Below, piece after piece: positions 1 to 9,549 of a DNA stretch of 64,000 nucleotides. The position numbers and the translations under genes were made by a program. The stretch spans positions 620,001 through 684,000 of the forward strand of contig NZ_FMZH01000001.1 of assembly GCF_900101435.1 (NCBI RefSeq), given 5' to 3'. The DNA is from Pedobacter soli (GTDB lineage Bacteria > Bacteroidota > Bacteroidia > Sphingobacteriales > Sphingobacteriaceae). The notes below the pieces were generated by a model. It worked only from the letters and a program-made list of their open reading frames with translations, was not told where the DNA came from and did not search any database. Each line of letters opens with the position of its first letter. The first letter of the stretch is position 1.

Positions 1-1614
1 CGTACCGCCTACGATATCCTTTCGGGCACTGGCCCAGGCTTTGCCGATACGCTTACGGGACTGGTTTTCCTGCTCCTGATGGGCAAATGGATTAAGCAGC
101 GCACCTACCACCATATCTCTTTCGACCGCGATTACCGCTCCTATTTTCCTATCGCCGTTACCAAATTAATTGCAGGGAAAGAAAAACCTACTGCAATAGC
201 CGATATTGCCATTGGCGACAGGCTCTGGATCAGAAACGGCGAAATTGTACCGGCCGATGCCATTTTAATGAAGGGCGATGCCTGGATGGACATGAGTTTT
301 GTAACCGGCGAAGCCGAACCTGTACACAAAGTACTGGGCGAAATTATTTATGCGGGAGGCCGGCAAACCGCCGAGGCCATTGAATTGGAGGTAATTAAAC
401 CAGTATCACAAAGCTACCTCACCGGCTTATGGAACAACGAAAATTACCAGACCGATTTAAAAAAACAGAATTTTAACGACCGCGTAGCCAAATACTTTAG
501 TCTGGGCGTTTTTGTTTTAGCCTTTTCTGCTGCAATTTACTGGCTGCTGCAACACGACAACAGCAAAGCCTGGGCTGCCTTTACTGCCGTGGTAATTGTA
601 GCCTGCCCTTGTGTACTATCGCTAAGTACACCCTTTACACTTTCGGCCATCCTCTCTATTTTCGATAAAAAAGGTTTCTACGTTAAAAATACCGATGCAG
701 TGGAGGCCCTGGCAGCCTGCGATACAATCATTTTCGATAAAACCGGAACTTTAACCAGCACCGAAAATGCCAGTCTTATTTTTGAAGGTCAGCTCGATTA
801 TCATGAACAACGTTTAATTGCTTCGCTGGTACGCAACTCTTCACACCCTTTGAGTCGTCACATTTTAAAATACCTGTTCTGCAATGAATTTATGCCTGTT
901 AGCCATTATACAGAACGCGTGGGCAAAGGTATTTCTGGTCAGGTAAACCGGCAGCAGGTTTATCTCGGAAGCAGCGCCATGATACCCGATAACTTAAGTA
1001 TCCCCAACAGCAACGGAGTGCACGTAGTTATCGATAATCAATACAAAGGCCGTTTCCAAACCGAACAACAATGGCGTGGAGGGTTAAACCAACTCATTCA
1101 AAAACTTGCTAAGAAATTCCAAATGCATGTCCTATCGGGCGATACCGACCAGGAATACAGTACCTTAAAAAGCATGTTCCCGCCAGATACCAAAATCAAT
1201 TTCAGGCAGAGCCCGCACCAAAAATTAGACTATGTGTTGCAGCAACAAAAAGCAAAGCACAAAGTAATGATGCTGGGCGATGGCCTTAACGATGCGGGAG
1301 CTTTAAAACAAAGTGATTTTGGCGTAGCCATTACGGATAACATCAACAACTTTACCCCCGGTTGCGATGCCATTTTAACCGGAAACAGCCTTAACCTGAT
1401 GCCCAATTTTGTAGCATTAAGCCGAGATGGGCTCAAAGTAGTTAAAATTAGTTTTGCCATCGCCATTGCCTACAACTGTATAGGCCTTTATTTTGCTGTT
1501 CAGGGTACTTTATACCCCTTAATTGCCGCGGTATTAATGCCCATCAGCACCATCACCATTATCTCATTTACCTCTATTGCCACACACTTTTTTGCACGTA
1601 AAAATAAGCTATGA
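1..1614 (+). CDS. ccoI: Heavy-metal P-type ATPase, CcoI/FixI type (5' partial)
   Basis: C-terminal 537 residues of a P1B-type cation ATPase. The frame is open from base 1, so the N-terminal metal-binding part lies outside the window. Visible in order: the actuator domain with a TGEAEP loop, a membrane helix carrying the CPC metal-transport motif (near window residue 204), the phosphorylation motif DKTGT (about 247), the GDGLNDAGAL hinge and two C-terminal membrane helices. In cbb3 operons this family exports copper across the inner membrane for loading the oxidase. It overlaps ccoS by 4 bases (ATGA) and heads a complete cco operon, which supports CcoI rather than a general copper-resistance pump. 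The specific role is inferred from context; the family is certain. Confidence 0.93.
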   Translation, partial: RTAYDILSGTGPGFADTLTGLVFLLLMGKWIKQRTYHHISFDRDYRSYFPIAVTKLIAGKEKPTAIADIAIGDRLWIRNGEIVPADAILMKGDAWMDMSFVTGEAEPVHKVLGEIIYAGGRQTAEAIELEVIKPVSQSYLTGLWNNENYQTDLKKQNFNDRVAKYFSLGVFVLAFSAAIYWLLQHDNSKAWAAFTAVVIVACPCVLSLSTPFTLSAILSIFDKKGFYVKNTDAVEALAACDTIIFDKTGTLTSTENASLIFEGQLDYHEQRLIASLVRNSSHPLSRHILKYLFCNEFMPVSHYTERVGKGISGQVNRQQVYLGSSAMIPDNLSIPNSNGVHVVIDNQYKGRFQTEQQWRGGLNQLIQKLAKKFQMHVLSGDTDQEYSTLKSMFPPDTKINFRQSPHQKLDYVLQQQKAKHKVMMLGDGLNDAGALKQSDFGVAITDNINNFTPGCDAILTGNSLNLMPNFVALSRDGLKVVKISFAIAIAYNCIGLYFAVQGTLYPLIAAVLMPISTITIISFTSIATHFFARKNKL

Positions 1615-1793
1615 ACATCTTGTATTTTTTAGTGGGTTGCAGCGTATTAATGGCCCTGGTTTTTCTGGCGGCATTTTTCTGGGCTTCAAAAACCGGTCAG
1701 CACGATGATGTTTACACCCCCGCCATGCGCATCCTTTTTGACAACGAGCCCAAAAGTGACGACAATCACATTTCAAACCAACCCACATCATAA
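1611..1793 (+). CDS. ccoS: cbb3-type cytochrome oxidase assembly protein CcoS
   Basis: A 60-residue protein with one N-terminal membrane helix (about residues 3-27) followed by a short polar tail, the usual CcoS form. The FFWASKTGQ-DD segment after the helix is typical of the family. CcoS is needed to insert cofactors (heme and CuB) into the catalytic subunit. Its start overlaps the ccoI stop, implying translational coupling, and ccoNO follows after about 60 bases. The C-terminal tail (about residue 45 on) is low-complexity and probably not conserved. Confidence 0.9.
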   Translation: MNILYFLVGCSVLMALVFLAAFFWASKTGQHDDVYTPAMRILFDNEPKSDDNHISNQPTS

Positions 1794-1852
1794 TTGGGCA
1801 CAACTACCCTGAATACATTTGCTGTACAAAAACTAACAAATTTCTTAATTAT

Positions 1853-3994
1853 ATGCAGTTAGAAAAATTTACTTACGACAATAAGATTGTCCGCAACTTT
1901 GGTATTGCTACCATTGTTTGGGGCGTAATCGGCATGACAGTGGGGCTCCTCATCGCCATGCAGTTATTTAAACCTGGCATGAACATGGGCAGCCAATATA
2001 CCACATTTGGCCGTATCCGTCCGCTGCACACCAATGCCGTAATTTTTGCCTTTGTAGGTAATGCCATTTTTATGGGTGTTTATTATTCGCTGCAACGCCT
2101 GCTTAAAGCCCGTATGTTTAGCGATGCGTTGAGCGCCATACATTTCTGGGGCTGGCAGCTCATCATCCTTTCGGCAGTAATTACCCTGCCCTTGGGTTTT
2201 ACCACCTCGCACGAATACGCTGAGCTGGAATGGCCGATTGATATTGCCATTACGCTGATCTGGGTGGTATTTGGAATCAACATGTTCGGTACCATTTTTA
2301 AAAGAAGAGAACGCCACCTTTATGTAGCCATCTGGTTTTACATTGCCACGTTTGTTACCATTGCTGTATTGCACATTGTTAACTCTTTTGAGCTGCCGGT
2401 TTCGTTTATGAAAAGCTATTACTGGTATGCCGGTGTGCAGGATGCGCTGGTACAATGGTGGTACGGGCACAATGCCGTAGCATTTTTCTTAACTACGCCT
2501 TACCTGGGTATGATGTATTATTTCTTACCCAAAATGGCTAACAGACCGGTTTACTCCTATAAACTGAGTATCCTGCATTTCTGGTCGCTTATTTTTATCT
2601 ACATCTGGGCAGGGCCGCACCATTTACTGTACTCATCTTTACCGGGCTGGGCACAATCCTTAGGTATTGTTTTCTCTATCATGCTTATTGCACCAAGCTG
2701 GGGAGGTATGATTAATGGTTTGCTGACCTTACGCGGTGCCTGGGATAAAGTACGCGAAGATGTAACGCTGAAATTTATGGTCGTTGCGCTAACCTGTTAC
2801 GGTATGGCTACTTTTGAAGGCCCTTTACTTTCTATTAAACAAATTAATGGTGTTGCACATTTTACCGACTGGATTGTAGCGCACGTACACGTAGGTGCTT
2901 TAGGCTGGAACGGATTTTTAACCTTTGGCGTATTGTACTGGTTAATTCCGAGAATTTACAAAACCGAACTCTACTCCAAAAAATTAGCCGGTTTCCACTT
3001 CTGGATTGGTACACTGGGAATCCTTTTCTACGCTGTGCCTATGTACTGGGCTGGTTTTACCCAGGGCTTAATGTGGAAAGAGTTTACTGCCGAGGGGCTT
3101 TTAAAATACCCTAACTTTTTAGCGGTAACGCTTCAGATTATTCCGATGCATGTTTTCCGTGCTGTTGGTGGTAGTTTTTATTTATTGGGTGCAATTGTAA
3201 TGACCTTTAACCTGGCTAAAACCATGTTGAAAGGAAGCCTGCAAGCCAATGAAGCGGCCGAAGCCATGCCTTTGGCCCCGATACTGGTAGAAACCAACCC
3301 AATGGATCAGAAATGGCACCGTGTACTGGAACGTAAACCAATGAAATTCATGGTGTTTTCGCTCATTATCATTTTAATTGGCGGTATGGTAGAAATGATG
3401 CCAACTTTCACTATTCAATCTAATGTACCAACCATTTCTAGTGTAAAACCTTATACAGCACTTGAGCTCCAGGGGCGCGATTTATACATCCGCGAAGGTT
3501 GTGTAAACTGCCACTCGCAAATGGTCAGACCATTCCGTTCAGAAACAGAACGTTACGGCGAATACAGCAAAGCAGGAGAATTTGTGTACGATCACCCGTT
3601 TTTGTGGGGCAGTAAACGTACCGGACCAGATTTACACCGCGAAGGGGGCAAATATTCGCATGCCTGGCATTTTAACCATTTACTCGACCCTACTTCCATG
3701 TCGCCGGGCAGTATTATGCCTCCATACCCCTGGTTAATTGATCAAAAACTCGATATCAGTACAACACCAGCAAAAATCAGGGCGATGCAAACTTTAGGGG
3801 TTCCTTACCCTGAAGGATTTGATAAAACGGCCAACGATGAACTGAAAAAACAGGCAGCAGAGATTACTGCAGATTTACAACAGAACAATATCAAGGTAAA
3901 AAGCGACCGCGAAATTGTGGCCATCATCGCTTATCTGCAGCGCCTGGGTACCGATATTAAAGCCAATAAAGAAACTATACCTTCAAACCAATAG
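1853..3994 (+). CDS. ccoNO: cbb3-type cytochrome c oxidase, fused subunits I and II
   Basis: A 713-residue fusion. Residues 1 to about 465 are the CcoN heme-copper oxidase core with many membrane helices. Likely cofactor ligands are visible: the LHTN histidine near residue 62, the GPHHLLY histidine pair (CuB) near 255 and HVHVG near 343. Residues about 490-713 are the CcoO part, with one membrane anchor (about 496-518) and a single heme-c site CVNCH near 549 followed by SQMVRPF. It reduces oxygen to water and pumps protons in the inner membrane. The I/II fusion is the normal arrangement in many Bacteroidota, so it is not a local oddity. It is followed two bases later by ccoQ. Confidence 0.96.
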   Translation: MQLEKFTYDNKIVRNFGIATIVWGVIGMTVGLLIAMQLFKPGMNMGSQYTTFGRIRPLHTNAVIFAFVGNAIFMGVYYSLQRLLKARMFSDALSAIHFWGWQLIILSAVITLPLGFTTSHEYAELEWPIDIAITLIWVVFGINMFGTIFKRRERHLYVAIWFYIATFVTIAVLHIVNSFELPVSFMKSYYWYAGVQDALVQWWYGHNAVAFFLTTPYLGMMYYFLPKMANRPVYSYKLSILHFWSLIFIYIWAGPHHLLYSSLPGWAQSLGIVFSIMLIAPSWGGMINGLLTLRGAWDKVREDVTLKFMVVALTCYGMATFEGPLLSIKQINGVAHFTDWIVAHVHVGALGWNGFLTFGVLYWLIPRIYKTELYSKKLAGFHFWIGTLGILFYAVPMYWAGFTQGLMWKEFTAEGLLKYPNFLAVTLQIIPMHVFRAVGGSFYLLGAIVMTFNLAKTMLKGSLQANEAAEAMPLAPILVETNPMDQKWHRVLERKPMKFMVFSLIIILIGGMVEMMPTFTIQSNVPTISSVKPYTALELQGRDLYIREGCVNCHSQMVRPFRSETERYGEYSKAGEFVYDHPFLWGSKRTGPDLHREGGKYSHAWHFNHLLDPTSMSPGSIMPPYPWLIDQKLDISTTPAKIRAMQTLGVPYPEGFDKTANDELKKQAAEITADLQQNNIKVKSDREIVAIIAYLQRLGTDIKANKETIPSNQ

Positions 3995-3996
3995 CC

Positions 3997-4152
3997 ATGT
4001 TCGAACAACTTAAAAACTTAGCAGGCCGCGAATATTACCTGATTAGTTCGCTGCTCTTATTTATGGTCTTTTTTATCATCGTGGGCATTTATCTCATTAA
4101 GCTGAGCAAAAACCACATCAGTAACATGAGTGAGTTACCCTTAAAAGATTAG
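3997..4152 (+). CDS. ccoQ: cbb3-type oxidase small subunit CcoQ-like
   Basis: A 51-residue open frame starting two bases after the ccoNO stop (MFEQLKNLAG at the N terminus). It has one strongly hydrophobic helix at about residues 14-35 and a short charged tail ending LPLKD. Size, topology and position between subunits I/II and III match CcoQ, which stabilises the cbb3 complex. Sequence in this family is weakly conserved, so the call rests mainly on position and topology. Confidence 0.8.
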   Translation: MFEQLKNLAGREYYLISSLLLFMVFFIIVGIYLIKLSKNHISNMSELPLKD

Positions 4153-4165
4153 CATTTATACCCTC

Positions 4166-4184
4166 ATTAAGGAATTGCCTTAAT
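4166..4184 (+). other. Intercistronic hairpin between ccoQ and ccoP
   Basis: ATTAAGG and CCTTAAT form a perfect 7-bp stem with a 5-base loop inside the 60-base gap between ccoQ and ccoP. There is no T-run after it, so it does not look like a terminator. A role in mRNA processing or stability is only a guess. Confidence 0.35.
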
Positions 4185-4212
4185 AGAGTAAAAACAAATA
4201 CAAAACATAAGG

Positions 4213-5145
4213 ATGAAAAAATTAAACATCACCCTCCTATTGCTATTACCAGCCATGGCTGCCCTGGCTGCCGATGATAAAGCTGAAGCAGCCACAGTTA
4301 GTTCGGAACCAAGTTTATTAGGCCTCAGTCAGGCCGAAACACTCCTGCTCATCATGCTTTTATTTGTACTGGTATTACTGGTTGTATCCATTACCCTACT
4401 TAATGCCTTCAAGGTTATGTACCGCGAACAACTTAACCCTACGCCTTACCTGGCACCGGTAAAAGAAGCGGCGCTTGATTACGACAGCTGGTTAAAAACC
4501 AAAAAGCACAAGCCTTCTATCTGGAGTAAAATACTTGGGTTAAAACCTATTGAAGCAGAAAAAGACATCGTAATTGAGCATGCTTATGATGGTATTCAGG
4601 AGCTCAACAATCCGGTTCCGGCATGGTTTAACTTCTTGTTTTATGGTACTATCCTGTTTGGTGCAGCCTACCTTTTCTATTATTACATTGGTGGCTACGG
4701 CTTAAACCAGGATCAGCTTTACGAGGCCGAAATGACGCGTTCGGCTGAAGAAAAAGCAATTTATCTGCAAAAATCGGCCAATGCCATTGATGAAAATACA
4801 GTAAAAGCAGATAACGCTGCGCCGATAATCGAATCTGGTAAAACCATCTTCTCGGCCAACTGCGCCGTTTGCCATGGCCCTGCCGGAGGCGGTTTAATTG
4901 GCCCTAACCTTACCGATGAGTTCTGGCTGCATGGCGGTGGAATCAATAACATTTTTAAAACCATTAAATACGGCGTTCCGGCCAAAGGAATGGTAAGCTG
5001 GGAAAAAACGCTCAGCCCGAAACAGATCAGTGAAGTAGCCAATTATATTTTATCGCTCGAAGGAAGTAAACCCGCTGGTGCCAAAGCACCACAAGGTGAA
5101 AAATATGAACCAAACAATGAGGTAAAAGATGCCGGCAAAAAATAA
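4213..5145 (+). CDS. ccoP: cbb3-type cytochrome c oxidase subunit III
   Basis: A 310-residue membrane-bound cytochrome c. It has an N-terminal signal/anchor-like segment (residues 1-19), a membrane helix at about 45-68, a CcoP N-terminal domain and second helix at about 140-160, then a periplasmic cytochrome c domain with one heme-c motif CAVCH near residue 217. The axial methionine is probably in the KGMVSW segment. It passes electrons from the bc1/c pool to CcoO and CcoN. Proteobacterial CcoP usually has two heme sites; only one is present here. The 3' end overlaps ccoG by 17 bases. Confidence 0.94.
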   Translation: MKKLNITLLLLLPAMAALAADDKAEAATVSSEPSLLGLSQAETLLLIMLLFVLVLLVVSITLLNAFKVMYREQLNPTPYLAPVKEAALDYDSWLKTKKHKPSIWSKILGLKPIEAEKDIVIEHAYDGIQELNNPVPAWFNFLFYGTILFGAAYLFYYYIGGYGLNQDQLYEAEMTRSAEEKAIYLQKSANAIDENTVKADNAAPIIESGKTIFSANCAVCHGPAGGGLIGPNLTDEFWLHGGGINNIFKTIKYGVPAKGMVSWEKTLSPKQISEVANYILSLEGSKPAGAKAPQGEKYEPNNEVKDAGKK

Positions 5146-6496
5146 AACCGATAAGCAAGGCAAAGGCCGTAATTTTCTTTATCCGAAGAAACCCTCCGGC
5201 AGGTTATACACCTACCGCAAATGGGTAAGTTATGCGCTTTTGCTTTGCCTTTTCAGTTTTCCGTTTGTACAGTTTAAAGGTGAGCAACTGGTATTACTCA
5301 ATTTCATTAGCCGTAAATTCGTTTTTTTCGGATTGATTTTTACGCCGCAGGATTTTTATCTCTTCGCTTTTGCGATGCTGATTTTTATTCTCTTTGTAAT
5401 TTGCTTTACCGTGGTACTGGGCAGGCTTTGGTGCGGCTGGGCCTGTCCGCAAACCATATTTATGGAAATGGTTTTCCGCCGGATTGAATACTGGATAGAA
5501 GGCGATGCACTACACCAGAAAAAACTGGATGCCCAGCCCTGGACAGCTGAAAAAATCTTCAAAAAAACAGTTAAGCACTTTCTTTTTCTGCTCATATCTT
5601 TTGGCATTGCCAATACTTTTCTCGCCTATCTTATCGGTAGCGATATACTATATAAAATCATTACCGAACCGGTATCGGCGCACATTTCGGGCTTTATCTC
5701 CATTTGTATTTTCACGGCTGTTTTCTACACCGTTTTTGCTTACGTGCGCGAAATTGTGTGCACAGTTATTTGTCCCTATGGCCGTTTACAAGGAGTTTTA
5801 CTCGACAACCAGAGTTTAATTGTGGCTTATGATGAAACCCGTGGCGAACCCCGTGGTAAACTTGTAAAAGATGCAGGCCATTTAAAAGGCGACTGTGTAG
5901 ATTGTGGTCTTTGTGTACAGGTTTGCCCTACCGGGATCGATATCCGCAAAGGAACCCAGCTCGAGTGTATCAATTGTACAGCTTGCATCGATGCCTGCGA
6001 TGAAGTGATGCTCAAAATCAACAAACCCGAAAGGCTTATTGGTTTTTACAACAACGATTTTATTCAGGCACGTAAACCTTTCAGGGCCGGTTTTAAAGCT
6101 TATGGTTATGCGGCCGTGTTGCTGGTGGCCATGATCTTGTTTTCATCGCTCATTTACAACAGGCAAAATGTAGAAACCACCGTATTGAGGACAAGTGGTA
6201 CGCTGTTTCAAACCCGAGCCGATGGCAGTATCAGTAACCTTTACAATGCCGAGCTGATTAACAAAACCAACCGCGATATGCATTTCAGTTTTAAATCGGC
6301 CAATAGTACCGATAGCATCTTATTTATCCAGCAGGAAAACCTCCTGCCCAAAGAAGGAACGGTACATTTAACTTTTTTCCTGATCAGGAAACCGGCACAG
6401 ATAAAAAGTTATAAAACGGAAGTCACTTTTGAAGTGGTAACCGATAAAAAAACGATCAGCACGGCTACCACAAGCTTTTTTGCCAATCCAAATTAA
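5129..6496 (+). CDS. ccoG: Cytochrome oxidase accessory protein CcoG (polyferredoxin)
   Basis: A 455-residue membrane iron-sulfur protein with about five membrane helices. The CGWACPQT motif sits near residue 110, and two ferredoxin-type cysteine clusters lie at about residues 253-292 (CVDCGLCVQVCP and CINCTACIDAC). The C-terminal 110 residues form an Ig-like IG_CcoG domain. CcoG helps reduce copper for delivery to cbb3 oxidase. The start at 5129 overlaps ccoP, typical of translational coupling. The order ccoP-ccoG-ccoH is the standard one. Confidence 0.94.
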   Translation: MPAKNKTDKQGKGRNFLYPKKPSGRLYTYRKWVSYALLLCLFSFPFVQFKGEQLVLLNFISRKFVFFGLIFTPQDFYLFAFAMLIFILFVICFTVVLGRLWCGWACPQTIFMEMVFRRIEYWIEGDALHQKKLDAQPWTAEKIFKKTVKHFLFLLISFGIANTFLAYLIGSDILYKIITEPVSAHISGFISICIFTAVFYTVFAYVREIVCTVICPYGRLQGVLLDNQSLIVAYDETRGEPRGKLVKDAGHLKGDCVDCGLCVQVCPTGIDIRKGTQLECINCTACIDACDEVMLKINKPERLIGFYNNDFIQARKPFRAGFKAYGYAAVLLVAMILFSSLIYNRQNVETTVLRTSGTLFQTRADGSISNLYNAELINKTNRDMHFSFKSANSTDSILFIQQENLLPKEGTVHLTFFLIRKPAQIKSYKTEVTFEVVTDKKTISTATTSFFANPN

Positions 6497-6508
6497 AAGA
6501 TAAACGAT

Positions 6509-6937
6509 ATGAACTGGGGAAAAAAAATTATCATCACCATGGCCGCATTTATGCTTTTTATACTGGCTTTAGGTGCTTACATGCTCAGTAAACAGGATAA
6601 TGATACCTTGGTAGAAAGCAATTATTACGAAAAAGGTCTTCGTTACAATGAAGAGTACAAACAGAAGGCAAATACCTTTGCAGACCATGCAGAACCCGTT
6701 ATTACGGTAAATCCCAATCAGGTAATTATCAGCCTAAAAGACAGCGCCAGTTATACCCTGGTGCTCATGCGGCCATCCAATGCGCGGGCCGATAAAAAGC
6801 AAAACGGCAATACCCTGGGCAACAGTCACCTGATTTTATTAGACCGTAAACCCGCTGATAAAGGCCTTTGGTACCTCGATTTAAAATGGAAAAGCAATCA
6901 GAAACAATACCAGTATAAAAAAAGTATTACGCTGTAA
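6509..6937 (+). CDS. ccoH: FixH/CcoH family protein
   Basis: A 142-residue protein with one N-terminal membrane helix (about residues 5-27) and an extracytoplasmic domain containing the ESNYYEKGLRY segment typical of FixH. It is involved in cbb3 oxidase assembly or stability. Its stop codon overlaps the start of the next gene by one base, and it starts 12 bases after ccoG, so it belongs to the same transcript. Family assignment is firm; the mechanism is not known in detail. Confidence 0.9.
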   Translation: MNWGKKIIITMAAFMLFILALGAYMLSKQDNDTLVESNYYEKGLRYNEEYKQKANTFADHAEPVITVNPNQVIISLKDSASYTLVLMRPSNARADKKQNGNTLGNSHLILLDRKPADKGLWYLDLKWKSNQKQYQYKKSITL

Positions 6938-7635
6938 TGAACAACCTGCCACTTGCATTTTTAATGGGCCTGCTCGGCAGCCTGCACTGTGCAGTAATGT
7001 GCGGTCCGCTGATGCTGGCTATGCCTTTCGAAAAGAGCAGCAGCTGGCAAACGGGCTGGGCTTTGTTGCTCTACCAATCGGGCCGGGTTTTCACCTATAG
7101 CCTGATGGGGGCTATAGCTGGCTGGCTTGGCAGTACTTTTAACCTGGTAGCCAACCAGAAAATACTGAGTATAACCATTGGTTTGCTTTTAATTGTTTTT
7201 ACCCTATTGCAAATGCGGGCAAGTTATAGCCAGCGGCTCAGTGCGCTACAGTTTAAGCTGATTAACCCTATTGCCAAACTGATGGGCAAACTGATGGGCT
7301 TTCCATTATGGCAATTTGTGGCCGGCATGCTCAATGGTATTATTCCCTGTGGCATGGTGTATCTGGCACTGGCTACGGCTGTAAATGGTGCATCGGTTAA
7401 TAACGGCTTGCAGTTTATGTTCCTTTTTGGTTTGGGTACTTCGCCATTGTTGATGATGATATCAATGGGTGGTATTTACCTCAAAAAATACATTCATTTT
7501 AATACCAAAAGGCTTATCCCCTGGTTTATGCTTTTTATGGGCGTATTGCTTTTACTCCGTTCGGCCGAGCTTGGTATCCCGTTTATTTCGCCCAATATGG
7601 GTACGCATTTTAATGGCACAGTACTTTGCCGCTAA
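6937..7635 (+). CDS. TauE/SafE (UreH-type) membrane protein of the cco operon
   Basis: A 232-residue protein with about six membrane helices. The N terminus carries the GLLGSLHCAVMCGPL motif with a Cys-Met-Cys-type pattern characteristic of the UreH-like sulfite-exporter-family proteins found at the end of cbb3 operons. A second conserved segment, GMLNGIIPCGMVYLAL, contains another cysteine. It may move copper or a redox equivalent during oxidase maturation; this is inferred from position and cysteines. The stop codon ends at 7635 and abuts the stop of the convergent AraC gene with no intervening base. Confidence 0.85.
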   Translation: MNNLPLAFLMGLLGSLHCAVMCGPLMLAMPFEKSSSWQTGWALLLYQSGRVFTYSLMGAIAGWLGSTFNLVANQKILSITIGLLLIVFTLLQMRASYSQRLSALQFKLINPIAKLMGKLMGFPLWQFVAGMLNGIIPCGMVYLALATAVNGASVNNGLQFMFLFGLGTSPLLMMISMGGIYLKKYIHFNTKRLIPWFMLFMGVLLLLRSAELGIPFISPNMGTHFNGTVLCR

Positions 7636-8550
7636 TCAATTAAATGAGTGCCTGAATGCAAGGGGCGATTGATTGGTCTTACTCTTAAATAATTTGCTGA
7701 ATGACTGAGGATGTTCGAAGCCCAGTGCATAAGCAATTTCGCTCACAGATAAACTGGTAATGCTTAGCTTTTCTTTGGCTTTTTCAATCAGCTTTTCGTG
7801 AATATGCTGCTGTGCGTTTTGTCCGGTAAGCGAACGTAGCATATCGCTCAAATAGCGAGGCGAAAGATGCAGCTGATCTGCCAGGTACTCGACTGTGGGC
7901 AGCCCCTTGTTCAAGCCATTTTCAGTTTCGAAATAATCGTGCAGCAATTGTTCCATCTTCGAAAGCAGATCGTGGTTAATGGCCTTTCGCGTAATAAACT
8001 GGCGTTTGTAGAAACGGTTACTGTAATTTAACAGCACTTCGATATAGGCAATAATTACATCCTGGCTAAAATCATCGATCGGGTTATTCAGTTCACGGTC
8101 TATATGCGCAAGAACCTCTAAAATGGTTGTTCGTTCCTTTTCTGCCAAATGCAGCGCCTCATTGGTTTCGTACGAGAAGAAACCGTATTGTTTAATGCTT
8201 TTGGCCAAAGGGTAATGGCGGATAAAATCGGGATGGATTAATAAAGTAGAGCCATAAAACTCGGCTTCGGCATCAATAGAAATAATTTGATGAGGGGCGG
8301 TAAATACCAGACCACCCTCATCAAAATCGTAATAACCCTGTCCGTAACCTATACGGCCTTTCAGCAGTTTTTTAAAGGAAATTTTATAGAAGCTCAATAA
8401 AAAAGTCTCAGGAAGGTGATCTATCAGCGCCGCAATCTTCGTATTATCAACCAGACTTACCAAAGGATGTAGCGGACCAGGAAGGCCCAGCATGCGGTGT
8501 AAATCCGAAATGGCATCTATTTTATGCGGTGCGGCGGCAACTTTTTTCAT
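7636..8550 (-). CDS. AraC-family transcriptional regulator
   Basis: A 304-residue protein with an N-terminal cupin-like sensing region (about 1-185) and a C-terminal double helix-turn-helix AraC domain (about 195-304), including the SVSEIAYALGFEHPQSFSKLF signature region. The gene ends directly against the cco operon and starts 17 bases downstream of an SDR gene read in the same direction. Regulation of that SDR is likely, a common pairing in Bacteroidota. The inducer cannot be told from sequence. Confidence 0.9.
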   Translation of the reverse strand: MKKVAAAPHKIDAISDLHRMLGLPGPLHPLVSLVDNTKIAALIDHLPETFLLSFYKISFKKLLKGRIGYGQGYYDFDEGGLVFTAPHQIISIDAEAEFYGSTLLIHPDFIRHYPLAKSIKQYGFFSYETNEALHLAEKERTTILEVLAHIDRELNNPIDDFSQDVIIAYIEVLLNYSNRFYKRQFITRKAINHDLLSKMEQLLHDYFETENGLNKGLPTVEYLADQLHLSPRYLSDMLRSLTGQNAQQHIHEKLIEKAKEKLSITSLSVSEIAYALGFEHPQSFSKLFKSKTNQSPLAFRHSFN

Positions 8551-8567
8551 CAGGCTAATTTAAGTAT

Positions 8568-9362
8568 TTATGATCCAAAAATGTTTTTACGCATCTCTTT
8601 TCTGAATGCTTCGTAACCTATTTCGGTGCGTTGGGCATACAAGGCTTTGGCATCTTCGCCGGCTACATAGCGCACCTGGTCTTTACCATCGGTTGCGGCT
8701 TCGTATACCACTGCTGCAATTTGTGCTGCCGTTGAGAAATTGTCGGCATTAAATAGTCCCCAGAGTTTTTCGTTGGCTTCTTCATAAGCCGGGTGCGAAG
8801 GTGCATCGATAGAACGCCCCATAAAATCGGTAGCAATACCTCCAGGAGCTACGGTTTTAACGCTGATATTGAAAAGACCAAGCTCTAACGAAAGACTTTC
8901 GCTCCAGCCTTCCAAAGCAAATTTGGTAGCATGGTAAACGGAACCCAGCGGAAAAGCAAACAAACCGCCCATAGAAGTGGTGGTGATAAATGTACCAGCC
9001 CCTTTTTCCCTGAAATACGGGATAAAAGCCTGTGTTACGCGCAATACGCCCAAAAGGTTGGTATTTAACTGCCTCACCATTTGTTCATCAGAAATGGCTT
9101 CCATTGGCCCAACCAAACCATAACCGGCATTATTAAACACCACATCTACGCCTTGTTGTATCGCCAAATCTACGGTGCTTTTCACCAGTTTTTCGTTGGT
9201 TACATCGAGTGGCAAAAGGGTTACATGCGCTAATTGGCCCAGTACAGTTTCTGCTTCGGGGTTACGCATGGTAGCGATTACTTTCCATCCATTTTGCTGA
9301 AATAATATTGCGGTGGCCCGGCCTAATCCGGTTGAAGCACCGGTAATAAAAATTGTTTTCAT
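8568..9362 (-). CDS. SDR-family oxidoreductase (classical type)
   Basis: A 264-residue short-chain dehydrogenase/reductase. The cofactor motif GASTGLG is near residue 7, NNAGYG near 76, the catalytic serine in TTSMGG and the catalytic YHATK near 154. All active-site residues are present, in contrast with the SDR-like gene at 15154. The substrate is unknown; the length and motif pattern fit enzymes that act on keto or hydroxy compounds with NADP(H). It is probably co-transcribed with the downstream AraC gene. Confidence 0.92.
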   Translation of the reverse strand: MKTIFITGASTGLGRATAILFQQNGWKVIATMRNPEAETVLGQLAHVTLLPLDVTNEKLVKSTVDLAIQQGVDVVFNNAGYGLVGPMEAISDEQMVRQLNTNLLGVLRVTQAFIPYFREKGAGTFITTTSMGGLFAFPLGSVYHATKFALEGWSESLSLELGLFNISVKTVAPGGIATDFMGRSIDAPSHPAYEEANEKLWGLFNADNFSTAAQIAAVVYEAATDGKDQVRYVAGEDAKALYAQRTEIGYEAFRKEMRKNIFGS

Positions 9363-9462
9363 ATTGTTTTTCTTTTAACAATACAAAATTCGTCTCCGGG
9401 CGGTTCCCCTGCGTTGCCAAAATGCAGCTATTTGTAGCCGAAATGACGTTACACAACCACTG

Positions 9463-9508
9463 GCGCAAGTCTTAGCGCTCCGGACCTGTGCAATGGCCTG
9501 ACTTGTGC
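9463..9508 (+). repeat. REP-like terminal element A of the RAYT unit
   Basis: The arms GCGCAAGTC (9463-9471) and GACTTGTGC (9500-9508) pair with one G-T mismatch around a 28-base interior. The left arm is followed by TTAGCG. The same arm-plus-TTAGCG pattern recurs inverted at 10159-10203 and again at 14137 and 14702. It sits just past the 3' end of the RAYT gene. Confidence 0.8.
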
Positions 9509-9549
9509 CCTCGCCAATGAGTCTATGCAACAGACTGAATACCGCTTCA

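Noticed and set aside
1964..2470. 168-codon minus-strand open frame inside ccoNO
   Set aside because: Antisense shadow of a certain gene, with no motif of its own.
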